A DNA stretch of 64,000 nucleotides from Vreelandella arcis (GTDB taxonomy: Bacteria > Pseudomonadota > Gammaproteobacteria > Pseudomonadales > Halomonadaceae): assembly GCF_900103865.1 (NCBI RefSeq), contig NZ_FNII01000011.1, positions 1 through 64,000 on the forward strand, read 5' to 3'. The notes under the pieces were generated by a model. The model was given only the letters and a program-made list of their open reading frames with translations, ran no database searches and was not told where the DNA came from. Within the stretch, counting starts at the first letter, position 1; each line of letters starts with the position of its first letter. Below, piece by piece: positions 9,430 through 17,948 of the stretch. Both the position numbers and the translations under genes were made by a program.

Positions 9430-11244
9430 ATGACCTTTGATGCAAAACAGTTCTTAAGCACGGTCAGTACGTCACCTGGCGTCTACCGCATGCTAGACGC
9501 ATCGGGCGACACCCTCTATGTCGGCAAGGCTAAGCGATTAAAAGCCCGCTTAGCCAGCTATTTCCGTGGCCAGCTCAATGCCAAGACCCAGGCCATGGTC
9601 GGGCGCATTGCGGACGTTCAAGTCACCGTCACGCGCAGTGAAACAGAAGCGCTACTGCTCGAACAAACGCTGATTAAAGAACTGCGCCCGCCCTATAACA
9701 TCCTGCTGCGCGACGATAAATCATACCCGTTCATCTTTGTCAGCGACCGACACCCTTACCCGGCGCTGGAGTATAAGCGCGCACGTCAACGGCGTGGCGA
9801 TGGACGTTACTTGGGCCCTTATCCTAGCAGCGGCGCGGTGCGTGAAAGCCTGGCGCTGATGCAGAAAATCTTCCGCATTCGCAACTGCGAAGACAGCGTC
9901 TTTGCTCACCGCTCTCGCCCCTGCCTGCAATATCAGATCCAGCGTTGCAGCGCTCCTTGCGTTGACTACATTTCCGCCGAGGATTATCAGCGCGACGTTG
10001 AGCACGCCGTCATGTGCCTGGAAGGCAAAAGCGAACACGTCACTCAGGAATTAACCGCCTCAATGGAGGCCGCAAGCCAGGCGCTTGATTTTGAAGAAGC
10101 CGCACGCTTTCGCGACCAGATACAACAGCTGCGCCAGCTCCAGCAGCGCCAATTTGTGGATACCGAAAGCGGCAATGCGGACATCTTCGCCCTGGCTCAG
10201 CGCCCCGGCGCATTGGGTATTTCAGTGCTTAGCGTCCGCGATGGCCGCTTACTCGGCGCACGCCATCACATGCCCAAGAACGACCTCGACCTGACGCCGG
10301 AGCTACTGCTCACCGAGGTCGTCAGTCAGTACTACCTCGGCCAGCCGCACAATATTCCCAACGAGGTGATCACCAGCCACCCGCTTGAAGACGCCGACTT
10401 GCTCGCGGACGCGCTATCGCAGCACGCGGGTAAACGTATTCGGGTCACCAGCCAAGTTCGCGGCCACCGCGCCCAATGGCAGCACTTGGCCATGACTAAT
10501 GCCGAGCAGCAGCTAGCCTCACAGCTGGCTAACCAGAGTCAGTTGAGCGAACGTTTCAGCGCGTTGCAGCAAGCGTTAGGGCTCGATGAAACGCCTCAGC
10601 GCCTGGAATGCTTCGATATCAGCCACAGCCATGGTGAAGCCACCGTTGCCTCGTGCGTCGTGTTTGATCAACAAGGGCCACGCAAGAGCGACTATCGCCA
10701 TTTTCGCATCGAGGGTGTCGCCGCTGGCGACGATTACGCCGCTATGCAACAAGCCCTAACACGTCGCCTCAAGCGGATTAAAAATGGCGAAGCCATACCG
10801 CCAGACGTTTTAATTGTCGACGGTGGCAAGGGGCAGTTGAACATGGCACGAGAGGTGTTAAGCACGCTGGAAATCAACTCGATTACGCTGCTCGGTGTTG
10901 CCAAAGGCACTACCCGTAAAGCCGGCCTGGAAAGTGTGTTTCTTGATACACCGGAGACGCCGGTTCCACTCGACCCCGCATCGCCGGCGCTGCATCTTAT
11001 TCAGCACATTCGCGACGAATCCCACCGGTTTGCCATCGCCGGCCACCGTGCCCAGCGCGACAAAGCACGACGCACATCAACGCTGCAGGAGATTCCCAGC
11101 GTCGGCCCCAAACGGCGGCGAGAATTGTTGCGCTTTTTTGGTGGCCTGCAGGGCGTACAAAAAGCCAGCCGCGCTGAGCTGGCCCGTGTTCCCGGCATTA
11201 GCGAAGCGTTAGCTGAAAGTATTTATCGCGCATTGCACGGATAA
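9430..11244 (+). CDS. uvrC: UvrABC excinuclease subunit C
   Basis: Makes both incisions in nucleotide excision repair with UvrB. The N-terminal GIY-YIG nuclease (SPGVYRMLDASGDTLYVGKAKRLK), the UvrB-interacting UVR motif (about residues 200-235), the central RNase H-like nuclease domain (ECFDISHSHGE ... DVLIVDGGKGQL) and C-terminal helix-hairpin-helix repeats (IPSVGPKRRRELLRFFGG ... VPGISEALAESIY) are all present. At 604 residues it is full length. It lies 47 bases after the response regulator and is probably cotranscribed with it. Confidence 0.97.
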   Translation: MTFDAKQFLSTVSTSPGVYRMLDASGDTLYVGKAKRLKARLASYFRGQLNAKTQAMVGRIADVQVTVTRSETEALLLEQTLIKELRPPYNILLRDDKSYPFIFVSDRHPYPALEYKRARQRRGDGRYLGPYPSSGAVRESLALMQKIFRIRNCEDSVFAHRSRPCLQYQIQRCSAPCVDYISAEDYQRDVEHAVMCLEGKSEHVTQELTASMEAASQALDFEEAARFRDQIQQLRQLQQRQFVDTESGNADIFALAQRPGALGISVLSVRDGRLLGARHHMPKNDLDLTPELLLTEVVSQYYLGQPHNIPNEVITSHPLEDADLLADALSQHAGKRIRVTSQVRGHRAQWQHLAMTNAEQQLASQLANQSQLSERFSALQQALGLDETPQRLECFDISHSHGEATVASCVVFDQQGPRKSDYRHFRIEGVAAGDDYAAMQQALTRRLKRIKNGEAIPPDVLIVDGGKGQLNMAREVLSTLEINSITLLGVAKGTTRKAGLESVFLDTPETPVPLDPASPALHLIQHIRDESHRFAIAGHRAQRDKARRTSTLQEIPSVGPKRRRELLRFFGGLQGVQKASRAELARVPGISEALAESIYRALHG

Positions 11245-11339
11245 ACGCCTCCTGAGCATGGATGCTACCCGCCAAGGCAGATAGAATAGCGCCTAAATGA
11301 TTCGTTTCCATGACGCCACCGCAAGGATCGCAGTTCGCG

Positions 11340-11888
11340 ATGAATATACCTAACATCCTAACGCTCGCTAGAATCGCGTTTATCCCACTGCTGGTAGTGC
11401 TATTTTATCTGCCCTTCAGCTGGAGCATGCCCATCGCCGCGGGCTTATTCGCGCTAGCGTCCTTAACCGACTGGCTGGACGGCTACCTGGCCCGCCGCTG
11501 GGATCAGTCCACCCCGTTCGGCGCATTCCTTGATCCGGTCGCCGACAAGTTGATGGTGGTGGTTGCGCTGGCGCTGCTTATCGAACGCTTTGACACCTGG
11601 GTACTAACCCTTCCTGCACTGGTCATTGTCGGACGCGAAATTGTCATTTCAGCGTTACGCGAATGGATGGCGGAAATGGGTAAACGCGGCATGGTGGCAG
11701 TGTCATGGATCGGCAAGCTTAAAACGACCCTGCAGATGGTCGCCCTGCTGGTTTTGCTGGCGTTTTCACCCGAGCATCCCCTGGCATTTCTAGGTGTCGT
11801 GATCCTTTACGCAGCGGCAATTTTAACGCTATGGTCAATGATTCAGTATCTCAAGTCGGCCTGGCCACACCTCAGCCGCTCCATGTAA
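11340..11888 (+). CDS. pgsA: CDP-diacylglycerol-glycerol-3-phosphate 3-phosphatidyltransferase
   Basis: Inner-membrane enzyme making phosphatidylglycerol phosphate, the committed step to PG and cardiolipin. The CDP-alcohol transferase signature D-x2-DG-x2-AR-x8-G-x3-D-x3-D is visible as DWLDGYLARR ... GAFLDPVAD (about residues 49-75). Several hydrophobic helices cover the rest. The ATG at 11340 is preferred over one ten codons upstream because the protein then begins MNIPNILTLARI like its relatives and AAGGAT lies upstream. That gives 182 residues. It follows uvrC, as in E. coli. Confidence 0.95.
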   Translation: MNIPNILTLARIAFIPLLVVLFYLPFSWSMPIAAGLFALASLTDWLDGYLARRWDQSTPFGAFLDPVADKLMVVVALALLIERFDTWVLTLPALVIVGREIVISALREWMAEMGKRGMVAVSWIGKLKTTLQMVALLVLLAFSPEHPLAFLGVVILYAAAILTLWSMIQYLKSAWPHLSRSM

Positions 11889-11930
11889 ATGGCTGATTCT
11901 TAAAAGCGGCGCGGCAACGGAAATGTTTGA

Positions 11931-11958
11931 TTGACAAGCTAAATGCGTTGCGTATAAT
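11931..11958 (+). promoter_or_regulatory. Consensus sigma-70 promoter of the tRNA cluster
   Basis: TTGACA (11931-11936), a 16-base spacer and TATAAT (11953-11958), then a GC-rich discriminator TCGCCCTCGAG. It would start transcription about ten bases before tRNA-Gly and serve the whole Gly-Cys-Leu cluster. Confidence 0.85.
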
Positions 11959-11973
11959 TCGCCCTCGAGTCGA

Positions 11974-12048
11974 GCGGGAATAGCTCAGTGGTAGAGCATC
12001 GCCTTGCCAAGGCGAGGGTCGGGAGTTCGAATCTCCTTTCCCGCTCCA
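11974..12048 (+). tRNA. tRNA-Gly (anticodon GCC)
   Basis: A 75-base cloverleaf. The acceptor GCGGGAA pairs with TTCCCGC, the D arm TAGCTCAGTGGTAGAGC and T arm GGGAGTTCGAATCTCC are canonical, and the anticodon loop TTGCCAA is closed by GCC-rich arms, giving GCC. CCA is encoded. This is the first gene of the cluster behind pgsA, equivalent to E. coli glyW. Confidence 0.97.
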
Positions 12049-12060
12049 ACGACTCATTGA

Positions 12061-12134
12061 GGCTGGATGGCAGAGTGGTTATGCAGCGGACTGCAACTCC
12101 GTGTACGCCGGTTCGATTCCGACTCCAGCCTCCA
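12061..12134 (+). tRNA. tRNA-Cys (anticodon GCA)
   Basis: A 74-base cloverleaf. GGCTGGA pairs with TCCAGCC, anticodon loop CTGCAAC gives GCA, T arm GCCGGTTCGATTCCGAC, and CCA is encoded. It lies 12 bases after tRNA-Gly, equivalent to E. coli cysT. Confidence 0.97.
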
Positions 12135-12166
12135 CTTTCAAGTGCACCGATTCCCATCGTTGCGCT

Positions 12167-12212
12167 GCCCGGATAGCGAAACTGGCAGAAGCAAGAGACT
12201 TAAAATCCCTGC
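12167..12212 (+). pseudogene. 5' half of a decayed tRNA-Leu(UAA)
   Basis: GCCCGGATAGCGAAACTGGC, followed by a recognisable D arm and the anticodon loop ACTTAAAATC, reproduces the 5' half of a leuZ-type tRNA-Leu(UAA). Anticodon-stem and D-arm substitutions are visible. After the anticodon arm the match stops: there is no variable arm, T arm or 3' acceptor strand to pair with GCCCGGA. It lies 32 bases after tRNA-Cys, exactly where leuZ sits in E. coli, so it is probably the remnant of the ancestral third gene of the cluster. Confidence 0.75.
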
Positions 12213-12288
12213 TTAAATAGCTCAAGTTTTTTAAAACAGCTACTTGCCATATCCGTAAAGAAAATATGTAGTTTATATGTAGCACCCT

Positions 12289-12374
12289 GCGGGTGTGGTG
12301 GAATAGGTAGACACACAAGACTTAAAATCTTGAGGCTTATGGCCGTGCCGGTTCGAGTCCGGCCACCCGCACCA
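12289..12374 (+). tRNA. tRNA-Leu (anticodon TAA)
   Basis: An intact 86-base class II tRNA. The acceptor GCGGGTG pairs with CACCCGC, the anticodon loop CTTAAAA is closed by CAAGA/TCTTG, a long variable arm follows (GAGGCTTATGGCC region), then T arm GCCGGTTCGAGTCCGGC and CCA. Its acceptor and anticodon stems differ from those of the truncated copy 80 bases upstream, so it is a separate gene and not the missing half. It may have been brought in by a mobile element. Confidence 0.95.
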
Positions 12375-12557
12375 TCTTTACGACTTCATACCTCCCCCAG
12401 CATCACCTCCCTGTACGTTGTTAATATCCTTAAACATCTCGGCGCCCTGTCATCGCCATCGGCGCGTCTTCGCGCTATCATGCCTTCCGTCACCACAATG
12501 GTTATCCGCGACCGCTCATTCTATTGGTGATCAGGTTACGCTGCTTAGGAGATGCCC

Positions 12558-14138
12558 ATGACAACGCCCACCTCAGATATTTTGATCATCGGTGGCGGCG
12601 TTGCCGGCTTAACCCTTGCGCTAAGCATTGCCGATACGCACAGCGTCGCATTAATCCGCCCAGCCCAGGACGACCAAGGCGCTAGCCGATGGGCACAGGG
12701 CGGCATTGCCGCCGTTCTCTCGCCCGATGATCATGTGGATGCCCACGTTAGCGACACCCTGGTCGCCGGTGACGGCTTGTGCGATGAACGTGCCGTCCGC
12801 TTTACGGTTGAACACGGCCCCGAGGCCATTAACTGGCTCATTGATAGCGGCGTGCCTTTCACCCCCGATCATACTGATAACGCGCGCTACCCTTTTCACT
12901 TGACGCGGGAAGGCGGCCACAATGCGCGGCGAATTATTCACGCTGACGACGCCACCGGGCGAGCCGTGGTCGACACACTTCTGCAACGGGTCATGGCGCA
13001 TCCCAACATCACCCAGCACCACCAGCTTAGCGTGATGGGGTTACTGCAAGATACTCAGGGCGCATGCCTGGGCGCTTACGCGATTGACGAGCAACAGCAG
13101 TGGCACGCGTTAACCGCCCGCCACACGGTACTCGCCACCGGCGGCGCTAGCGGCCTCTACCAGCACACCACCACGCCGTCCCCAAGCAGCGGTGAAGGGA
13201 TGATAATGGCGGCTGAATTGGGGGCGACGCTGATGAATTTGGAGTTTCAGCAGTTTCATCCCACCTGCTTTTACGACCCCGACGGCCCGGCTTTTCTGAT
13301 CAGCGAAGCTGTGCGGGGAGAAGGCGGCCACTTACTCAATGCAGCGGGTGAGCGTTTTATGCCTGCGCTGGACGCTAGAGCTGAGCTCGCCCCCCGAGAT
13401 GTGGTGGCACGGGCTATTGACGCCGAGATCCAACGACAAACGCTGCCTCACGTATGGCTAGACGTGCGCCATTTAGGCGCCGACGCCATTCACCATCACT
13501 TCCCTACCATCCAGGCGCATTGCCTCTCACGCGGCATCGATCTGACTCAGCAACCAATTCCGGTAGTGCCGGCGGCTCACTACAGCTGCGGGGGTATCGC
13601 CACCGACCTAACGGGGGCGACCGGCGTGCCTGGACTTTTCGCAATTGGCGAAACCGCTTGCACCGGACTACATGGCGCCAACCGAATGGCCAGTAACTCG
13701 CTTCTCGAGTGTTTAGTATTTGCTCGCAGCTGCGCACAGGCCATTCAGACGGTCGCACCCACCAGCCAACATGAAGAATTTACCTGGCCTGCATTACCTG
13801 CCGCCAACGGCGTTATAGACCAGCAGGTTATGGCGCTGCGCAAGCAATTACGCACCACCATGAGCCAACATGTCGCCATCGTTAGAAGTAGCGCAGGACT
13901 TAAGACGGCCAGCCAATCGCTCGCCCAGATCGCCGCCACGCTTGCTGCTTTGACCGAGCAGCAAATGACGGTTCAAGCACTGCGTCTGCAGCAGTTAGTC
14001 AACCTAGCACGGTTAACTGTGAAGGCTGCCCAGCAGCGCCATGAGTCAAGAGGGCTACACTACTCCACGGATTGGCCCGATCACGCCCAAAATAGTCAAC
14101 CATCGCGCTTAACCCGACACGATCTACCTAAGCCTTAA
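12558..14138 (+). CDS. nadB: L-aspartate oxidase
   Basis: FAD enzyme oxidising L-aspartate to iminoaspartate, the first step of de novo NAD synthesis with NadA. Dinucleotide-binding GGGVAGL near the N-terminus, RWAQGGIAAV, the substrate-side REGGHN and HPTCFYDP segments, and the fumarate-reductase-type AHYSCGGIATD are visible. The ATG at 12558 is chosen because AGGAG lies seven bases upstream; an ATG two codons earlier touches that site. It has 526 residues, the family size. It converges with the ygfX-sdhE pair, whose SdhE homologues flavinylate this enzyme class's relatives. Confidence 0.95.
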   Translation: MTTPTSDILIIGGGVAGLTLALSIADTHSVALIRPAQDDQGASRWAQGGIAAVLSPDDHVDAHVSDTLVAGDGLCDERAVRFTVEHGPEAINWLIDSGVPFTPDHTDNARYPFHLTREGGHNARRIIHADDATGRAVVDTLLQRVMAHPNITQHHQLSVMGLLQDTQGACLGAYAIDEQQQWHALTARHTVLATGGASGLYQHTTTPSPSSGEGMIMAAELGATLMNLEFQQFHPTCFYDPDGPAFLISEAVRGEGGHLLNAAGERFMPALDARAELAPRDVVARAIDAEIQRQTLPHVWLDVRHLGADAIHHHFPTIQAHCLSRGIDLTQQPIPVVPAAHYSCGGIATDLTGATGVPGLFAIGETACTGLHGANRMASNSLLECLVFARSCAQAIQTVAPTSQHEEFTWPALPAANGVIDQQVMALRKQLRTTMSQHVAIVRSSAGLKTASQSLAQIAATLAALTEQQMTVQALRLQQLVNLARLTVKAAQQRHESRGLHYSTDWPDHAQNSQPSRLTRHDLPKP

Positions 14139-14140
14139 AG

Positions 14141-14545
14141 CTAGCGACCAGGCGAGTGAAATACCCGTCGCACCGCTCGGTGCGCATCGGGAGGCACGCT
14201 GTCCGGCCATAACCATATGCGCTGCCGGCCTACCTGTAGGCCAACCAACCACGGGGTAAGGTAATCGCAGCGCACCGCCAGCGCTTCATCGAGATCGCCT
14301 TGGGGCAAAAGCCAGCGCCCGAGGGGCTCTTCTGCCCTAGGCAGCAGATAGAGAGTGCCGCAGCGCAAGTGCTTGACACTGCACCATAACCCCACACTAC
14401 CGCCTAAGATCACCAGGACACCGGCATACCAACCCACGATGGCCCAGCACATCAAGGCAACCCCAAGCAGCAGGCTGCTCTGTAAACCGCACCAAATATT
14501 AGAGCGTGCGATAGGCAGAATTATCGGTGTTTTCGGCATGCTCAA
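14141..14545 (-). CDS. ygfX: YgfX/CptA-like membrane protein
   Basis: A 134-residue protein with two adjacent hydrophobic helices near the N-terminus (about 20-36 and 38-55), then a soluble C-terminal part with RCGTLYLLPRAEEPLGRWLLP and GLQVGRQRIWLWPDSVPPDAHRAVRRVF. This pattern and the overlap with sdhE identify the YgfX family. In enterobacteria YgfX has been described as a toxin-like inhibitor of cytoskeletal proteins and as a partner of SdhE; its role here is uncertain. Its start lies 47 bases inside sdhE, so the genes are translationally coupled. Confidence 0.8.
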   Translation of the reverse strand: MSMPKTPIILPIARSNIWCGLQSSLLLGVALMCWAIVGWYAGVLVILGGSVGLWCSVKHLRCGTLYLLPRAEEPLGRWLLPQGDLDEALAVRCDYLTPWLVGLQVGRQRIWLWPDSVPPDAHRAVRRVFHSPGR

Positions 14546-14792
14546 CGATCATCTTCACCATTCGGCGCAGCACAGGATCTGTAGGCCACTCACGGCGCAT
14601 CAGCCAGACAAATAAATCTTGATCTTCTTCGTCAATCAATTGCTGAAATGCACGCTGATCTTGCGCTTCCAACTGGTCGTAGCGCTGCTCTAAGAAAGGA
14701 ATTAACAATAAATCCAGCTCCCACATACCTCGACGTGAGTGCCAATAAAGCCGCTTCCGGGCGATAGCGGTTGGGGATGCGTCGTCGCTCAA
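14499..14792 (-). CDS. sdhE: FAD assembly factor SdhE
   Basis: Small helical protein needed for covalent flavin attachment to succinate dehydrogenase and fumarate reductase. The RGxxE signature is present as RGMWELD (about residues 20-26), followed by the family segments DQDLFVWLMRREWPTDPVL. At 97 residues it has the usual length. It is the first gene of a two-gene unit with ygfX and diverges from ihfB across a 208-base intergenic region. Confidence 0.93.
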   Translation of the reverse strand: MSDDASPTAIARKRLYWHSRRGMWELDLLLIPFLEQRYDQLEAQDQRAFQQLIDEEDQDLFVWLMRREWPTDPVLRRMVKMIVEHAENTDNSAYRTL

Positions 14793-15000
14793 CGTTGGCC
14801 TCTCTAGCGTAAATAAATGGAATAAGGCACCAGTATACCTAAGCGACAGGGTCGCGCCAGCGCTCAGCTTGTCCTATGCTATTATCGAATGTAGTACCTT
14901 GTTTTATCTAAATTGTTTTATCCCCTATTGCACAGTATGCTGAGGTAGGTGACAGAAAGGCCGTATTGATCGACCTTCAACGTCCGCAGGGAGCTAACCG

Positions 15001-15297
15001 ATGACCAAATCTGAATTAATCGAACAAATTGCCATGCACCAGCCCGACTTATCGGTCAAAGAGGTTGAGACAGCGGTTCGTATCATTCTCGACGATATGA
15101 CCGACGCTCTGGCCAATGGCGGGCGGGTAGAAATTCGCGGCTTTGGCAGCTTCTCGCTTCACTACCGCGAGCCGCGTGTCGGTCGCAACCCGAAAACCGG
15201 CGACCCCGTTGAGCTTGAAGGGAAACATGTCCCCCATTTCAAACCGGGTAAAGAGTTACGCGAACAGGTCGATGCCAGCCGCGCACTGGGTTATTAA
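15001..15297 (+). CDS. ihfB: Integration host factor beta subunit
   Basis: Half of the IHF heterodimer that bends DNA at specific sites. The N-terminal [11 protein letters not shown], the [25 protein letters not shown] beta arm with its tip proline, and [11 protein letters not shown] are diagnostic of IhfB. AGGGAG precedes the ATG. At 98 residues it is full length. In many gammaproteobacteria rpsA lies directly upstream; here the gene has a 208-base divergent promoter region shared with sdhE. Confidence 0.96.
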   Translation: MTKSELIEQIAMHQPDLSVKEVETAVRIILDDMTDALANGGRVEIRGFGSFSLHYREPRVGRNPKTGDPVELEGKHVPHFKPGKELREQVDASRALGY

Positions 15298-15339
15298 TGC
15301 TTCTTAAGACGTGATCAGCGTGCGCTAACGATTAATCTG

Positions 15340-15425
15340 CTTTCCAGAAAGTGTGTTTTTCGGAACCTGGATTTCGGACAGCTAATTTTCAGACACATAA
15401 CTTTCGGAAAAATAGCTTTCATACC
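15340..15425 (+). repeat. Degenerate 15-bp tandem array between ihfB and lapA
   Basis: Five or six units with a TTTC(A/C/G)GA core line up at a near-constant 15-base period. The cores are CTTTCCAGAAA (15340), TTTTTCGGAA (15356), ATTTCGGACA (15371), TTTTCAGACA (15386), CTTTCGGAAA (15401) and a decayed CTTTCATA (15416). The intervening five bases vary (gtgtg, cctgg, gctaa, cataa, aatag). The array ends 75 bases before lapA. It could be a decayed minisatellite or a set of protein-binding sites. Confidence 0.7.
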
Positions 15426-15499
15426 ATCAACGGGATGACGCCAAGCGACGACTCGTACACAATGGTACTACCGTGAAAGCTACTGACTAGGAACTTCTC

Positions 15500-15805
15500 A
15501 TGCGTTGGATTAAAGGCCTGATTCTGGCCGTTATTTTGCTGGTAGTGCTGCTGGTGGGCATTTTGTTTGCGGTGAATAACCAGCAAACCATTGCGTTAAA
15601 CCTGATTTGGCTGGAGCTACCTGCCATCTCGCTCTCTGTCTGGCTACTGGCGACGCTTACGCTGGGCGTGCTGGTCGGCATGATTGCTATGATGGGGGTT
15701 TATATCCGCCTTAAAGCTAAGCTGGCGCGCAGCGAACGCCATAGCAGACAACAACGCAAGGAACTGGATCAGCTTCGCACTCAGGAGTTCAAGGAACTGG
15801 CTTAA
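15500..15805 (+). CDS. lapA: Lipopolysaccharide assembly protein A (DUF1049)
   Basis: A 101-residue inner-membrane protein with two hydrophobic helices (about 5-25 and 43-66) and a charged cytoplasmic coiled tail rich in Arg, Lys and Gln. The linker with NNQQTIALNLIWLELPAISLSVWLL is the DUF1049/LapA signature. AGGAACTTCTC precedes the ATG. It joins lapB with no intergenic base, as in E. coli yciS-yciM, and is thought to act with LapB in controlling LpxC turnover. Confidence 0.93.
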   Translation: MRWIKGLILAVILLVVLLVGILFAVNNQQTIALNLIWLELPAISLSVWLLATLTLGVLVGMIAMMGVYIRLKAKLARSERHSRQQRKELDQLRTQEFKELA

Positions 15806-17005
15806 ATGCTGGATATCACGCTGCTGGGCGTTTTATTCGTCGCTATTGCGATTGGCTACGGGCTTGGTTTTCGTCAGGCGTCCCGCCGCTCAGACGAACG
15901 TGTAACGCCCACTAGCAGCGGCCTCTCCCGCGACTACTTTGTCGGGCTTAACTACCTACTCAATGAACAGCCCGACGAAGCAATCAATACGTTCATCAAC
16001 ACCTTGGACGTTAACAGCGACACGGTTGAGACGCATATCACCCTGGGCAAGCTATTTCGCTCACGGGGCGAAGCCGACAAAGCGGTTAGCATCCACCAAA
16101 ACTTGCTGGCACGTCCGGCGTTATCCGATGCTACCAATGCCAAGGTGCAATTGGAGTTAGCACGTGACTTTGTCGCGCTTGGGGTGCACGACCGAGCTCA
16201 GCGACTGCTTAGAACGCTCCTCGACCAAGACCACGATAGCGATTTACGCTACCCCGCCAAACGCCTGCTGATCGATTTATTAGAGCGAGAAAAAGACTGG
16301 CAAAGCGCCTTTGACACCGCCGCTCCGTTATTTAAGCAATATCCCAATATTCGCCGCGCAGCAGCGCATTGGCAATGCGAGCTAGCGGAAAATAACATGG
16401 AGAATGCCAGCCGCGCGTTGGCCAAGCGCCATTTAAAAAAAGCCCTGCAGCTTGACCCCCACTGCGTCCGCGCCAATCTGCTATTCGCCGATCTGGAAAT
16501 GGATAACGCTCGCTACTCACGGGCGATCGATCGCTTAGCGCGCATTGTCGATCAAGACAACGCCCACCTCACGACCATGGTTCCCGCGTTAAAGCGCGCC
16601 TATCTGCGCAATGATGATGAAGCCGGCCTTGAGAGGCATCTGCGGCAGTTGATTGAGATCTCGCCCTATACCAGCTTAATTATCGAACTCGGCGAACTCG
16701 TCCATCGGCGTGACGGGGTCGACCCCGCCATTAGCGTCACCGGTGATTTGCTCAGCCAAGCTCCCAGCTTGCGGGGGCTGAATTACCTGGTTGACCTCTA
16801 TATCGAAAGTCAGCGCCTGCAAGGCAGGTCTTCTCCCGATACGCGCCTAATGCTACTCAAATACCACACCGAGGCGCTGCTGAAGAACCGCCCCCGGCAT
16901 CGCTGCCTACGCTGTGGGTTTACCAGCGACGCCCTACAGTGGCAGTGCCCCACCTGCCGCTATTGGGGCACGATCAAACCGATTATCGGGGTAGAGGGCG
17001 AGTAA
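15806..17005 (+). CDS. lapB: Lipopolysaccharide assembly protein B
   Basis: Membrane-anchored TPR protein that recruits FtsH to LpxC and so limits LPS synthesis. An N-terminal hydrophobic anchor (about residues 4-18) is followed by a run of TPR helices (DYFVGLNYLLNEQPDEAINTFI onward) and a C-terminal rubredoxin-like zinc module with C-x2-C and C-x2-C (CLRCGF ... CPTCRYWG). At 399 residues it is close to E. coli YciM. It begins directly after the lapA stop. Confidence 0.95.
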   Translation: MLDITLLGVLFVAIAIGYGLGFRQASRRSDERVTPTSSGLSRDYFVGLNYLLNEQPDEAINTFINTLDVNSDTVETHITLGKLFRSRGEADKAVSIHQNLLARPALSDATNAKVQLELARDFVALGVHDRAQRLLRTLLDQDHDSDLRYPAKRLLIDLLEREKDWQSAFDTAAPLFKQYPNIRRAAAHWQCELAENNMENASRALAKRHLKKALQLDPHCVRANLLFADLEMDNARYSRAIDRLARIVDQDNAHLTTMVPALKRAYLRNDDEAGLERHLRQLIEISPYTSLIIELGELVHRRDGVDPAISVTGDLLSQAPSLRGLNYLVDLYIESQRLQGRSSPDTRLMLLKYHTEALLKNRPRHRCLRCGFTSDALQWQCPTCRYWGTIKPIIGVEGE

Positions 17006-17030
17006 CCCACCTAGCATTGGGCAGAGCGCC

Positions 17031-17738
17031 TCAGGCCTTTATGCCCAATTCCGCCTCGATCGCCGCCAGCGCTTCCATCGGGTTTTCTGCCTGAGTGACC
17101 GGCCGCCCCACCACTAAATGGGTGCTACCTGCCCGTATCGCATTACTTGGGGTCATAATCCGCTGTTGGTCATTCGCCGCTGCGAAAGCGGGCCGAATGC
17201 CTGGGGTCACTTTTAAGAAATCTTCACCGCACAGTGAAGTAATGCTGGTCGCTTCCTGGGCGGAACACACCACGCCGTGCAAACCACTTTGCTTGGACAA
17301 CTGAGCCAAGCGGGACACTTGTTCGTCAAGCGACGATGACACACCCACCTCAACAAGATCGCTAGACTGCATACTGGTTAGCACGGTGACGGCAATCAAG
17401 CGGGTATCGAGACGTTGTTGCACTAGGCGATTAGCCGCGGCTTCCATCATCGCCCGACCACCGCTGGCATGTAGATTAACCATCCATACGCCCTGCTCTG
17501 CTGCCGCTTCGACCGCACTGGCGACGGTATTTGGAATATCGTGGAATTTAAGGTCTAAAAATACCTCAAATCCCCGCCCATGCAGGGCCTCTATCACCGC
17601 CGGGCCGCTACGGGTAAAGAGTTCTTTGCCAACTTTAAGCCGACAGCGGGCAGGATCAAGCTGATCGGCCATACATAACGCAGCGTCTAGCGAAGGATAA
17701 TCCAATGCGATAATCAGCGGCGATTCTGTTACGTGCAT
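17031..17738 (-). CDS. pyrF: Orotidine 5'-phosphate decarboxylase
   Basis: Last step of UMP synthesis. Active-site [11 protein letters not shown] (about residues 62-72) with the catalytic Lys, VTPGIRP and the phosphate-binding VVGRPVT near the C-terminus are all present. At 235 residues it matches the group I enzyme. In E. coli pyrF follows lapB on the same strand; here it is in the opposite orientation, tail-to-tail with lapB, 25 bases apart. Confidence 0.96.
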   Translation of the reverse strand: MHVTESPLIIALDYPSLDAALCMADQLDPARCRLKVGKELFTRSGPAVIEALHGRGFEVFLDLKFHDIPNTVASAVEAAAEQGVWMVNLHASGGRAMMEAAANRLVQQRLDTRLIAVTVLTSMQSSDLVEVGVSSSLDEQVSRLAQLSKQSGLHGVVCSAQEATSITSLCGEDFLKVTPGIRPAFAAANDQQRIMTPSNAIRAGSTHLVVGRPVTQAENPMEALAAIEAELGIKA

Positions 17739-17948
17739 GCAAGCCCCCTCAATGTTTTGTCCATTATATCAGCCCTCCCGGTTGGCTATGTAAGCCTTTT
17801 GCCATACATGTGTCGCATTAGGATTACATGAACTATCGCTAATTTCCGACAGCATCTGGTTAATGTCCTCGCTAGGGTAACAATGCGGGGCGCAATTCCC
17901 CGTCACGACACTATTACGAAACGACAGATAACGACTGAGGGACTCGGC

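Noticed and set aside
14793..15000. Possible IHF binding site upstream of ihfB (autoregulation)
   Set aside because: ATCTAAATTGTT resembles the consensus but misses key positions, so it is not called.
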